A stretch of DNA of 64,000 bases from Actinoplanes lobatus. GTDB taxonomy: Bacteria > Actinomycetota > Actinomycetes > Mycobacteriales > Micromonosporaceae. Position 1 is the stretch's first letter. Every line of letters starts with the position of its first letter. The stretch is from contig NZ_JACHNC010000001.1 of the NCBI RefSeq assembly GCF_014205215.1, positions 6,754,501-6,818,500 on the forward strand, given 5' to 3'. Below, one piece after another: positions 16,790 to 24,520 of this stretch. The notes under the pieces were generated by a model that was not told where the DNA came from, searched no databases, and was given only the letters and a program-made list of their open reading frames with translations. The position numbers were made by a program, and so were the translations under genes.

Positions 16790-18076
16790 GTGTCCACGCA
16801 GGCGCCGGATCTGAACACCTCGACCACGGCCGGGTCGCCCACCCGAGCCCGGTCGTTCTTCTCCGAACAGGGCTTTCGCAACCTCTTCCTGGCTGCGGCG
16901 GTCAGTACGACCGGGACGCACATCAGCTTCCTGGCCGTACCGCTGCTGGCGGTGACCGTGCTGAGCGCGACGCCGCTGCAGGTCGGCGTGCTGGGCGTGC
17001 TCAAGACGATCGCGTTCCTGCTGGTCGGGCTGCCGGCCGGGGCGTGGCTGGACCGGGTCCGGCGGCGCGGCGTGATGGTGGCCGCCGACCTGGCCCGGGC
17101 GGTGCTGTTCGGCTCGGTGGCCGTGGCCTGGGCACTGGATCTGCTGACCATCTGGCAGCTCTACGTGGTGGTGCTGGCGGCCGGTGTTGCAACGCTGTTC
17201 TTCGACATCGCGGCGCAGAGCTACCTGCCGGCGCTGGTCGGCCGGGACCGGCTGGCCGACGCCAACGGCAAGCTGCAGAGCTGGGACGCGGGCGCGCAAG
17301 TGGCCGGGCCGAGCGCGGCCGGTTACCTGGTACAGCTGTTCTCCGCCCCGTTCGCGATCCTGATCGACGCGCTGACGTTCCTGTGGTCCGCGCTGTTCGT
17401 GGCCCGGATCCGTAAGCGCGAGCCGGAGCCGGAACGTCGGGTGAAGGCGACGCTGTTCAGCGAGATCCGGGAGGGGGTGGGTTTCGTCTTCGGGCACCCG
17501 CTGCTGCGGCCGATCGCGATGGTCGGCGCCGGGACGAACCTGTTCATCCAGATCGCGATCATCACGATGCCGCTGATGTACAAGCGGGAGCTGAACCTCT
17601 CGGACGGCGAGCTGGGCCTGTTCTTCACGTTCGGCGGGGTCGGTGTGCTGCTCGGGTCGTTCACCGCGAAGCGGCTGTCCGACCGGTTCGGCTACGGCCG
17701 GGTGCTGTGGATCACCGGGCTGGTGGTGATGCCGTTCGGGCTGCTGGTGCCGTTCATCGACGGCGGGGCGTTCAAGTGGGTCGCGACCTGCGGCTGGCTG
17801 GCGCTGACCTACCGGATCGGGATGAACAACGTGTTGCTGGTCAGCATCCGCCAGCGGGTCACCCCGGACCGGCTGCTGAGCCGGATGAACGCGACGATGC
17901 GATTTCTGATGACCGGGGTGCTGGCGGTGGGTGCGGCGGTGGCCGGCCTCATCGGGCAGTACGCGGGCATCCGGCCGGCGCTCTGGGTGGCCGCGATCGG
18001 GCTCTCGGCGACCTGGCTGCCACTGTTCCTCTCCCCGCTGCGGGCGATGCGAGGGCTCCCAGCCGCCGCCGAGTGA
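16790..18076 (+). CDS. MFS transporter
   Basis: Twelve-helix inner-membrane transporter of 428 residues of the drug/macrolide-exporter-like MFS group. The motif A region reads GAWLDRVRRRGVMVAADLAR between helices 2 and 3 (landmark WLDRVRRRG), followed by DANGKLQSWDAGAQVAGPSAAG, common in this group. GTG start behind AAGGAGG with good spacing. It is divergent from the ArsR-type gene across about 175 bp, which suggests regulation by it. Substrate unknown. Confidence 0.88.
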   Translation: MSTQAPDLNTSTTAGSPTRARSFFSEQGFRNLFLAAAVSTTGTHISFLAVPLLAVTVLSATPLQVGVLGVLKTIAFLLVGLPAGAWLDRVRRRGVMVAADLARAVLFGSVAVAWALDLLTIWQLYVVVLAAGVATLFFDIAAQSYLPALVGRDRLADANGKLQSWDAGAQVAGPSAAGYLVQLFSAPFAILIDALTFLWSALFVARIRKREPEPERRVKATLFSEIREGVGFVFGHPLLRPIAMVGAGTNLFIQIAIITMPLMYKRELNLSDGELGLFFTFGGVGVLLGSFTAKRLSDRFGYGRVLWITGLVVMPFGLLVPFIDGGAFKWVATCGWLALTYRIGMNNVLLVSIRQRVTPDRLLSRMNATMRFLMTGVLAVGAAVAGLIGQYAGIRPALWVAAIGLSATWLPLFLSPLRAMRGLPAAAE

Positions 18077-18091
18077 GGATCTCGCGTCTTC

Positions 18092-18122
18092 GGTGCAGAG
18101 CGGCGTGATGCCGCTCTGCACC
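18092..18122. terminator. Hairpin terminator after the MFS gene
   Basis: Perfect 13-bp stem GGTGCAGAGCGGC (18092-18104) and GCCGCTCTGCACC (18110-18122) around GTGAT. It lies 16 bp after the MFS stop, between convergent genes. Confidence 0.85.
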
Positions 18123-18204
18123 GCGGGGGTCGCCGGGATCCCCTCTCCCAGCTCCGCTGAGTCCGCCGGGCGGCGACGTGCTGAATGCGCTACCGGCCTG
18201 AAAA

Positions 18205-18651
18205 TCAGCGGGCGCGGTCGTAGTACCCGCGAATCAGTTCGGTCGCCCGGTCGGTCAGCGCCGGTCCGTCGAAGGTGACGTCCGCGGCTGTCGCCGGGGC
18301 CAGGGCGGGCGGCCGGAGGGCGCGCAGCTGTTCGGTGCTCAGCGCGAAGACGACACGGCGCAGGCCTGCCCGGGCGATGACCTCGGCGCACATCGCGCAC
18401 GGCTCGCAACTGGTGTACATCACGATGGCCGCGCATCGCCGCGGTGGGTAGGTCGCCGCCGCCTTCCGGGCCAGCTTGAGTTCGGGATGGGCGGTGATGT
18501 CGCCGCTGCTGGCGACGGTGTTGTGCGCGCGTTCCAGGATCGTGCCGTCCGGGTCGGCCAGCAGTGACCCGTACGGCAGCTCGCCCTGCGCGGCCGCCGC
18601 GGCGGCGAGATCGATCGCGATCGCCAGCAGTCTCTCGTCGGCGGCGTTCAT
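18205..18651 (-). CDS. Nucleoside/nucleobase deaminase, cytidine-deaminase fold
   Basis: 148-residue zinc deaminase related to guanine deaminase and tRNA-adenosine deaminase-like proteins. The zinc site is visible as the HPELKLARKAA helix, with HPE in place of the common HAE, and SCEPCAMCAEVI with the two cysteines of PCxxC. The substrate cannot be decided from sequence. The ATG at 18651 overlaps the TGA of the PhzF-like gene, so the two are co-translated. Confidence 0.82.
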   Translation of the reverse strand: MNAADERLLAIAIDLAAAAAAQGELPYGSLLADPDGTILERAHNTVASSGDITAHPELKLARKAAATYPPRRCAAIVMYTSCEPCAMCAEVIARAGLRRVVFALSTEQLRALRPPALAPATAADVTFDGPALTDRATELIRGYYDRAR

Positions 18652-19529
18652 GCCAGGCGGAGCTCGCCGTGCGCGACGACCAGGCCCGAGCCGGACAGGC
18701 GTACCTGGTCGCCGGTCACGTCGACCCGGATGCGGCTCGGGCGCCCGAGCCGATGGCCCTGCTCGATGAGGACGGGGACGTCGGCCGGCACCCGGCCCGA
18801 GCGGATCAGGGCCACGGCGAGCGGGCCCGCCGCCGTACCCGTGGCGGGGTCTTCGGCGATCCCCACGGTCGGGTTGAAGAAGCGGGTGTACGCGGCCGCC
18901 CCGTCGTCGCCGGCGGTCGTGTAGAGGTAGCAGCCCTCGCCGCCGGACTCGGCCAGGATCGCGGCGAGGTCGCGGCTCTCGGGCACGGCCGCGTCGACCG
19001 CCTCGCGGGTGGAGAGGGGGACCAGCAGGTGCGCGACGCCGGTGGACACGACCTGGGCGACCGCGTCGTGGGCGAGATGCCGCGGTTCGAGTCCGAGGGC
19101 GGCGGTCAGCCGTTCGTCGTCGGTGACCTGCTTGCCGAACACCGGGGCGCCCTGGTCCATCACGACGCGGACCGGCCGTCCCGGGGCGCGCAGGATCTCG
19201 ACGGGCAGGATATCGGTGCCGATTCGCTGCCGCATCGTCACCGCCGGACGGTCACCGGTGAGCCCCTGGTCGGCCAGCCACAGCCAGGCGCCCAAGGCGT
19301 TGTGCCCGGCGCCGCCGACCTCCACCCCGGCCGGAGTATAGGAGCGCAGCCGCCAGTCGACCCCGTCCTCGTCGGGCCGCAGCAGGAAGGTCGTCTCCGA
19401 CTGGTTGAACTCGCGGGCGATCGCCTGCATCTGCGGCACGGTCAGACCGTCGGCGTCGGGCACGAGCGTCAGCGGGTTGCCGGTCAGCGGCCGGTCCGCG
19501 AACACGTCAACGAAGTAGAAGCGCGTCAT
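18648..19529 (-). CDS. PhzF-family isomerase-like protein
   Basis: 293 residues in two similar halves, as in PhzF/diaminopimelate-epimerase folds. Landmarks are FADRPLTGNPLTLV, FNQSETTFLL with the conserved catalytic glutamate, VGGAGHNALGAW, and late DPATGTAAGPLAVAL. The start ATG 19529 begins the standard MTRFYFVDVF; upstream frame extensions are not family-like. Most PhzF relatives outside phenazine clusters have unknown substrates, and no phenazine genes are seen here. It is divergent from an Lrp/AsnC regulator that probably controls it. Confidence 0.88.
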   Translation of the reverse strand: MTRFYFVDVFADRPLTGNPLTLVPDADGLTVPQMQAIAREFNQSETTFLLRPDEDGVDWRLRSYTPAGVEVGGAGHNALGAWLWLADQGLTGDRPAVTMRQRIGTDILPVEILRAPGRPVRVVMDQGAPVFGKQVTDDERLTAALGLEPRHLAHDAVAQVVSTGVAHLLVPLSTREAVDAAVPESRDLAAILAESGGEGCYLYTTAGDDGAAAYTRFFNPTVGIAEDPATGTAAGPLAVALIRSGRVPADVPVLIEQGHRLGRPSRIRVDVTGDQVRLSGSGLVVAHGELRLA

Positions 19530-19622
19530 GGCTACCAGTCTTGAGCGCATCCCGGCCGTACGGCAGCACACTTTTGCGGACCTGCCCGCCTGGTGCCGCC
19601 GTATCTGCGGCAATATTGCCCG

Positions 19623-20084
19623 ATGACGAACGAGGGCCTCGTACGCGACCTGGACGCCGTCGATCACGCGCTGCTGGCCGCCGTGCAACGCGACGGCCGT
19701 GCGACCCTGGCCGAGCTGGCCGACACCATCCAGCTGAGTGTGTCGGCGACACGGGCCCGGCTGCGCGCGCTGGAACAGAATCGGATCATCACGGCGTACG
19801 CCGCCCGGGTCGATGCCGAGGTTGTGGGCTACTCGCTGCGTGCGGTGGTCCGGATGAAGGTGCACGGCTCTCTCTACGACAAGGTGGCCTCGGTCCTGGA
19901 GCGGCGCCCGCAGATCGTGCGGTGCCTGCGCGTCACCGGCGAGTCCTGCTACCTGATGGAGATCGTCGCCACCGGCATGAAGGACCTCGAGGCGATCACC
20001 TCGGACCTGGCCCGCATCGGCTCGATCACCACCGATCTGGTGTACGAGATCGTCGCGGACAAACCGATCCCGCCGCTGCCCTGA
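19623..20084 (+). CDS. Lrp/AsnC-family transcriptional regulator
   Basis: 153-residue regulator. The N-terminal helix-turn-helix is DAVDHALLAAVQRDGRATLA (landmark) followed by LADTIQLSVSATRARLRALE; the C-terminal RAM-type ligand domain includes VLERRPQIVRCLRVTGESCYL. These proteins sense amino acids or related metabolites as octamers. The start at 19623 is chosen over 19593 because family proteins begin just before the DNA-binding helices. Divergent from the PhzF-like/deaminase pair, 93 bp apart. Confidence 0.88.
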   Translation: MTNEGLVRDLDAVDHALLAAVQRDGRATLAELADTIQLSVSATRARLRALEQNRIITAYAARVDAEVVGYSLRAVVRMKVHGSLYDKVASVLERRPQIVRCLRVTGESCYLMEIVATGMKDLEAITSDLARIGSITTDLVYEIVADKPIPPLP

Positions 20085-20113
20085 ACGGTGAGCGGGGACA
20101 GGGTTCGATCGGG

Positions 20114-21145
20114 TCAGCGTTCCACTCCGGAGGCCACTGCGTCACGCTGCCAGCCGAGAGCGGGAGCGATCAAGTGCACGGTGTCGTGCAGGATCTGTTC
20201 GTAGTCGCCGCGCTGGAACTCGTACGGCAGTTCCAGCCGCAGTTCGGACGTCTCGGCGAGGACCGGGTCGGTGGCCAGTCGTTCGGCGATCTCGTCGGCC
20301 GGGCCGACGAGATCGGGGGCGAACAGGACCCGCCGTTCGCCCTGCGGCGCCAATGTCCGTGCGTGGCGGCCGGCCGCGTACTGCCGGTATCGCTCGCGGG
20401 TGGCCCGGTCGGCGCTGTCGGTCGGGACGATCACTCGTCCCACCGCCACCCGGGCCGCCCGGGCCGGCGGTACGAGGCGCCGGTACTCGCCGATCAGGGC
20501 GAGCTGTGCGGAGGTGAAGTCGTCGTGGTGTTCGCCGAAGCCGATGTTGCCGGTGAGCAGGTTCAGCCCGTTCTCGGCGGCCCAGCGAGCCGACTTGGTG
20601 CTGGCCGCGCCGTACCAGAGGCGATTGATCAGACCCGGGTTGTGCGGCTGCAATCGGGGACGCTGGGTGTTGCCCGGCGACTGGATGACGGTGTCCGCGT
20701 CGCCCAGGAATTCGCCCCGGAGGTTGTCGATCAGGCGGGCGATCCGGCCGTGGGACAGGTCGAAGGTGCGCCAGTCGCCGTCGAACACCAGGTGCCCGAT
20801 CAGTTCCGCGTGCGGCGGGGTGCCGGCGCTGAACCCGGCCTGGAGCCGGCCGCGGGAGAGTACGTCGGCCATCGACAGGTCCTCGGCGAGACGGAAAGGG
20901 CTCTCGTAGCCGATCGGGATGACCGCGGTGCCGAGTTCCACGCGGCTGGTGCGCTGGCTGGCGGCGGCCAGGAACACGGCGGCCGAGCCCACACCGTGTT
21001 CCAGGTGTCGCTGGCGGATCCAGGCGCCGTCGAACCCCAGTCTCTCGCCGTATTCGAACAGTTGCAGGGTGTCTTCCAAGCCCGCGTACGGGTCGTTGTC
21101 CGGGTAGTTGCCGGGTGTGAGGAACGCCAGCGTCCGCGCAGTCAT
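20114..21145 (-). CDS. LLM-class flavin-dependent oxidoreductase
   Basis: 343-residue TIM-barrel monooxygenase-like protein of the bacterial luciferase family. Typical segments are the early FLTPGNYP, RLGFDGAWIRQRHLEHGVGS, RTSRVELGTAVIPIGYESPF, and LSRGRLQAGFSAGTPP. Likely uses reduced FMN; substrate unknown. It is convergent with the Lrp/AsnC gene. The upstream region before 21200 contains a short AT-rich patch with ATTCCTACTGGAAT that may be a promoter element. Confidence 0.85.
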   Translation of the reverse strand: MTARTLAFLTPGNYPDNDPYAGLEDTLQLFEYGERLGFDGAWIRQRHLEHGVGSAAVFLAAASQRTSRVELGTAVIPIGYESPFRLAEDLSMADVLSRGRLQAGFSAGTPPHAELIGHLVFDGDWRTFDLSHGRIARLIDNLRGEFLGDADTVIQSPGNTQRPRLQPHNPGLINRLWYGAASTKSARWAAENGLNLLTGNIGFGEHHDDFTSAQLALIGEYRRLVPPARAARVAVGRVIVPTDSADRATRERYRQYAAGRHARTLAPQGERRVLFAPDLVGPADEIAERLATDPVLAETSELRLELPYEFQRGDYEQILHDTVHLIAPALGWQRDAVASGVER

Positions 21146-21239
21146 CCCTGAACCTTATTCCTACTGGAATGATAGGGAAAGGTGCCGGTGGTGGAGCCAT
21201 CAGGCCGATCCCCTGACGGGGCGGGCCCTGGTGGGCGGT

Positions 21240-21794
21240 TCAGGCGGCGAGGCCGTCCAGGACGACGGCGAGCAGCCGGTCATGGCGGCTCGCGAGCTGC
21301 GGGTTCTGCTCGGCGATCCAGCCGACCGAGTTGATCAGGGCCAGCGCGTCCGTCTCGTCGATGTCGGAGCGGATCTCGCCGGCCTGCTGGGCGGCGCGCA
21401 GCAGGCCGGCAGCCGCCTCGCGCATGCCCTGGCAGGCCTCGTGCAGCGGGGACGTCGTGTCGGTGAGCACCGCGACCAGGGACCCGGGCATGCCCCGATA
21501 CATCTGGGCGCCACCGACCAGTTCGGTCAGCCAACCGCGCAGCGCCGCGCCCGGCGGCAGGGCGGCGGCCAGCTCGGCGGCGCGGCCGGCGAGGCGATCG
21601 AAGCCCTGTCGCAGCAGCGCCTCCAGCAGCGCGTCCCGGGTGGGGAAGTGCCGGTAGAGGGTGCCGTCGCCGACGCCGGCCCGCCGGGCGATATCGCGCA
21701 GAGACGCCTGGGTGCCCTGCTCGGCGACGACAGTGCGGGCCGTCGCCAGGATCAGATCGTAGTTGCGCTGCGCGTCGGCGCGCCGGGCGGTCAT
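21240..21794 (-). CDS. TetR-family repressor
   Basis: 184-residue repressor from ATG 21794; an alternative ATG at 21806 adds four residues. The DNA-binding segment reads ILATARTVVAEQGTQASLRD, then IARRAGVGDGTLYRHFPTRD, a textbook TetR helix-turn-helix; the C-terminal part is the ligand/dimer domain. It is divergent from an oxidoreductase gene, with two near-identical palindromes in the 84-bp gap, so it very likely represses both. Confidence 0.92.
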   Translation of the reverse strand: MTARRADAQRNYDLILATARTVVAEQGTQASLRDIARRAGVGDGTLYRHFPTRDALLEALLRQGFDRLAGRAAELAAALPPGAALRGWLTELVGGAQMYRGMPGSLVAVLTDTTSPLHEACQGMREAAAGLLRAAQQAGEIRSDIDETDALALINSVGWIAEQNPQLASRHDRLLAVVLDGLAA

Positions 21795-21822
21795 GGCGAT
21801 CCTCATTCCCCTATGGACATCC

Positions 21823-21835
21823 GGAGCGCCGCTCC
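21823..21835. promoter_or_regulatory. TetR operator, site 1
   Basis: GGAGCGCCGCTCC, an inverted repeat of GGAGC/GCTCC with a 3-bp centre, between the divergent TetR and oxidoreductase starts. It is 24 bp, centre to centre, from site 2. Confidence 0.8.
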
Positions 21836-21846
21836 ACATACTGAAC

Positions 21847-21859
21847 GGAGCGGTGCTCC
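21847..21859. promoter_or_regulatory. TetR operator, site 2
   Basis: GGAGCGGTGCTCC, the same half-sites as site 1. It is followed by CAC, as site 1 is (GCTCCACA in both). It lies 20 bp before the oxidoreductase ATG, where bound repressor would block transcription. Confidence 0.8.
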
Positions 21860-21878
21860 ACATCTTAGGGGAGAGATC

Positions 21879-22865
21879 ATGCAAGCGATACGGGTGCACG
21901 AACAGGGCGGCCCAGACGTATTGCGGCTCGACGAGGTGACGCCACCCGAGCCGGGCCCGGGTGATGTCCTGGTCCGGGTGCACGCCGCCGGGATCAACCC
22001 GCCTGACTGGTATGCGCGCAGCGGCTTCTCGACCATCCCGCCCGACCTGCGGCCGCCGATCCGGCTACCGTTCACGCCCGGATCCGATCTGTCCGGCGTG
22101 GTCACCGCGATCGGCGCGGGCGTGACCAGGTGGCGGCCCGGAGATGAGGTCCTCGGCATGGTGCGGTTCGGGCAGATCGGCAACGGCGGGGGCGGGCGGA
22201 CGTACGCGGAATTCACCACCTCCCCGGCAGATGACCTGGTCCGCAAACCCAGCCACGTCGACCATGCCACGGCCGCCGGACTACCGATGGCCGGGCTGAC
22301 CGCGTACCAGTTCCTCGTCGACCGTATCGGCCTCAAGCCCGGCGCCACCATCCTGGTCAACGGCGCCGCCGGCGGCGTCGGCCACCTCGCCGTGCAACTC
22401 GCGCAGCATCTGGGCGCACGAGTGATCGCCGTAGCATCCGGCCGCCACCAGCAGTTCCTGCGCGATCTCGGCGCCGACCAGGTCGTCGACTACACCACCA
22501 CCGACGTGACCACAGCGGCACGCGACGTCGACCATGTGCTCGACTGCGTCGGCGGCCCCAACGGGCACCGCTTCCTCGCGGTGGTCCGCAACGGCGGCAC
22601 GATCAACCCGGTCTTCTTCGGCGAGTACCACCGGGACCGGGCGGCCGACCTCGGCATCACCGTCGACGGCGGCCAAGTCCACACCGACCACGACCAACTC
22701 GAAACCCTGGCCGGCCTGCTCGCCGACGGCCACCTGCGCGTCGCCCTGGACGGCGTCTACCCCCTCGCCGACGCCGCCGCAGCGCACACCCGCGCCGAAC
22801 GCGGCCATCTGCAGGGCAAACTCGTCCTCACCACGACCACTCGCGTCCCGCCCGCCATTGATTGA
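21879..22865 (+). CDS. NADP-dependent quinone-oxidoreductase-like dehydrogenase
   Basis: 328-residue medium-chain dehydrogenase of the zinc-independent quinone oxidoreductase group. Landmarks are MQAIRVHEQGGPDVLRLDEV at the start, GSDLSGVVTAIGAGV, and the nucleotide-binding loop VNGAAGGVGHLAVQLAQHLG. Zinc ligands are absent. ATG at 21879 follows GGGGAGAG. Divergent from TetR with the twin operators, so probably induced by the compound that TetR binds, perhaps an electrophile or quinone. Confidence 0.9.
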   Translation: MQAIRVHEQGGPDVLRLDEVTPPEPGPGDVLVRVHAAGINPPDWYARSGFSTIPPDLRPPIRLPFTPGSDLSGVVTAIGAGVTRWRPGDEVLGMVRFGQIGNGGGGRTYAEFTTSPADDLVRKPSHVDHATAAGLPMAGLTAYQFLVDRIGLKPGATILVNGAAGGVGHLAVQLAQHLGARVIAVASGRHQQFLRDLGADQVVDYTTTDVTTAARDVDHVLDCVGGPNGHRFLAVVRNGGTINPVFFGEYHRDRAADLGITVDGGQVHTDHDQLETLAGLLADGHLRVALDGVYPLADAAAAHTRAERGHLQGKLVLTTTTRVPPAID

Positions 22866-23019
22866 CCCGCCATCTGGCCCGATGTTCGTGCGGTGGGTCG
22901 CCCAGGCCGACCATGTCTGGCAACGATCGGCTGCGGGCTCGCCGTCGCCCTCGTCACCGGCGAGGTGGAGCCGCAGACCGGCGAACACGCCGGGATCCCG
23001 TGAGCGAACACGAATGGAT

Positions 23020-23502
23020 TCATCGCAGGATCGCGGCCACGTAGAGCTCGGCCTCGGTGGACAACTCGGCGAGCTCGGATCCGACCGCGGTCAGGCCGAA
23101 ATCGACCACATCTGCTCCCAGGTCGCTGAGCAGCCGGGCCAGGAACGCCTCGGCGGCATCAGCCTGCGACTGAATGTCAGCCGTAACGACCGGAACGGCC
23201 AGCATGCCGGCGAGAGCGTTGGCCGGCAGCCGATCGAGCAGAACTTTGAGAGCACCGGAGAAAGTGTTGCGCCAAGCCGGGGTCGCCACGATCAGCAAGG
23301 AGGCGTCCTGCACGGTCAGCAACGCCGTCGCCGTGGCCTCATCACTGGGCGCGAGCAGACCCGCTCCGAGCTCGGCCACGTCGACCAAGGCGAACGTCCC
23401 GTCGCTGCATGCCGACGCAATTCGCTCGCCCACCGCTGTGGCCAGGCGCAACGTGCTCGACCCCGAGCTCGGGTGGCCAGAGATCACTACAACGTTCGAC
23501 AT
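23020..23502 (-). CDS. NAD(P)H-dependent FMN reductase-like flavoprotein
   Basis: 160-residue flavodoxin-fold protein. The FMN phosphate loop is ISGHPSSGSSTLRLA (residues 7-21), and TPAWRNTFSGALKVLLDRL corresponds to the family's TPxYxxxxxGxLKxxLD motif. It supplies reduced flavin or reduces quinones and related substrates. The start has GGGAGGG upstream. Convergent with the dehydrogenase; about 150 bp between them shows nothing clear. Confidence 0.87.
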   Translation of the reverse strand: MSNVVVISGHPSSGSSTLRLATAVGERIASACSDGTFALVDVAELGAGLLAPSDEATATALLTVQDASLLIVATPAWRNTFSGALKVLLDRLPANALAGMLAVPVVTADIQSQADAAEAFLARLLSDLGADVVDFGLTAVGSELAELSTEAELYVAAILR

Positions 23503-23802
23503 TCGGCCCTCCCTCTTTGTTACGTCATCGTCGCGTTCCTGAAATCAAAGGCGCTATCCGTCGAAAGTCCACTACGCACGTTCGTCGATCTTGGCCGCGG
23601 CCAGGCGAAATGGTGGCGGAGGTCCGAGGTTCGCGCGACCGATCAACAAATCGGCCGGCCCTGCGGCCGATGGCCGCCAATATTCCTTCGTGCTGAAGCT
23701 TCGCCTGCCGGAACGCTCCGCCATCGTCCTGGGTGGATGCGCTGCTGATCAGCGGGGCAGTCGACGCCGGGCGGCCAACGGCCGCACCCGGAAGACGTCT
23801 GT
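23503..23802. other. Intergenic stretch without supported gene
   Basis: Contains the promoter region of the leftward FMN-reductase gene. Short open frames here lack ribosome sites and codon bias. Base composition is less GC-rich than in the neighbouring genes. I see no RNA structure worth naming. Confidence 0.4.
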
Positions 23803-24426
23803 TCAGGGGTAAGAGACGCCGGCCAGATTGTCGGCGACAGGAAAGGACCCGCCGCATTCATGGCAGGCGAGCCGCCCGAAGAGACGGGTCAAGCCCACGG
23901 CCACCGCCTCCCGGCCAGCCCTTACGGCCTCGGCGTGCAAGCGTGCAGAAAGCTCGGACGACAACCCGGGCGCGATCTCGGACTCATCGGTCAGGCCCAG
24001 GAGAATCTCCTCGCCGCACTCCGGACAGTGCACGTCGACCTCCCCGTCGTTGAGGTGGTCGAGTTCCTTTCCCCAGACCTCGTCTCCTTCCAAGCCGAGC
24101 ACCGCCTGGAGCAGGTAGACGAAAGCGGAATCATCGGAGGCCTCCGGAAGCCGATCAACGGCAAGCCGGTGCAGGGTCTCGATATCGCCGCCGTATGCCG
24201 CTCGGTCGGCATCCGTGGCATCCACCGCGATGAGACCCGCCAAAGCCAACGGCGTCTCGCGCCGGCCGCCGGCGAACGCCCTGATCGTCGTCGCCAGCCA
24301 GGGCAAGAGGGCGGCACTGGCCGGATCGCAGACGCCCTGATCGCACGACTGCTCCCAGACGACCTTCCAGGCCGGGGATGCGGGATCGGCCGCAGCAGCC
24401 CGCAGAACATCCGAAGAGATCTCCAC
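23803..24426 (-). CDS. Conserved-looking hypothetical protein with two CxxC pairs
   Basis: 207 residues if GTG 24426 is used (TTG 24450 adds eight). No family recognised. The C-terminal half holds VDVHCPECGEEI and LACHECGGSF, two CxxC knuckles that could bind one zinc. The N-terminal half is helical with VWEQSCDQGVCDPAS and YLLQAVLGLEGDEVW. The pattern suits a TPR-free helical domain followed by a zinc ribbon. No ribosome site is evident at either start. It lies about 90 bp after the NRPS stop in the same direction, so read-through is possible. Confidence 0.6.
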   Translation of the reverse strand: MEISSDVLRAAAADPASPAWKVVWEQSCDQGVCDPASAALLPWLATTIRAFAGGRRETPLALAGLIAVDATDADRAAYGGDIETLHRLAVDRLPEASDDSAFVYLLQAVLGLEGDEVWGKELDHLNDGEVDVHCPECGEEILLGLTDESEIAPGLSSELSARLHAEAVRAGREAVAVGLTRLFGRLACHECGGSFPVADNLAGVSYP

Positions 24427-24520
24427 GCGCCGGAGCCTGGCACACCTCAAGATCGAGCGTCCAGATCTCGGCGAGATCGGGACCCAGGCGAGAAGTAGCC
24501 CGTCCGCCCGCCACGGACAC

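Noticed and set aside
22866..23019. Possible remnant between the dehydrogenase and FMN reductase genes
   Set aside because: Checked in both directions; no frame gives recognisable protein.
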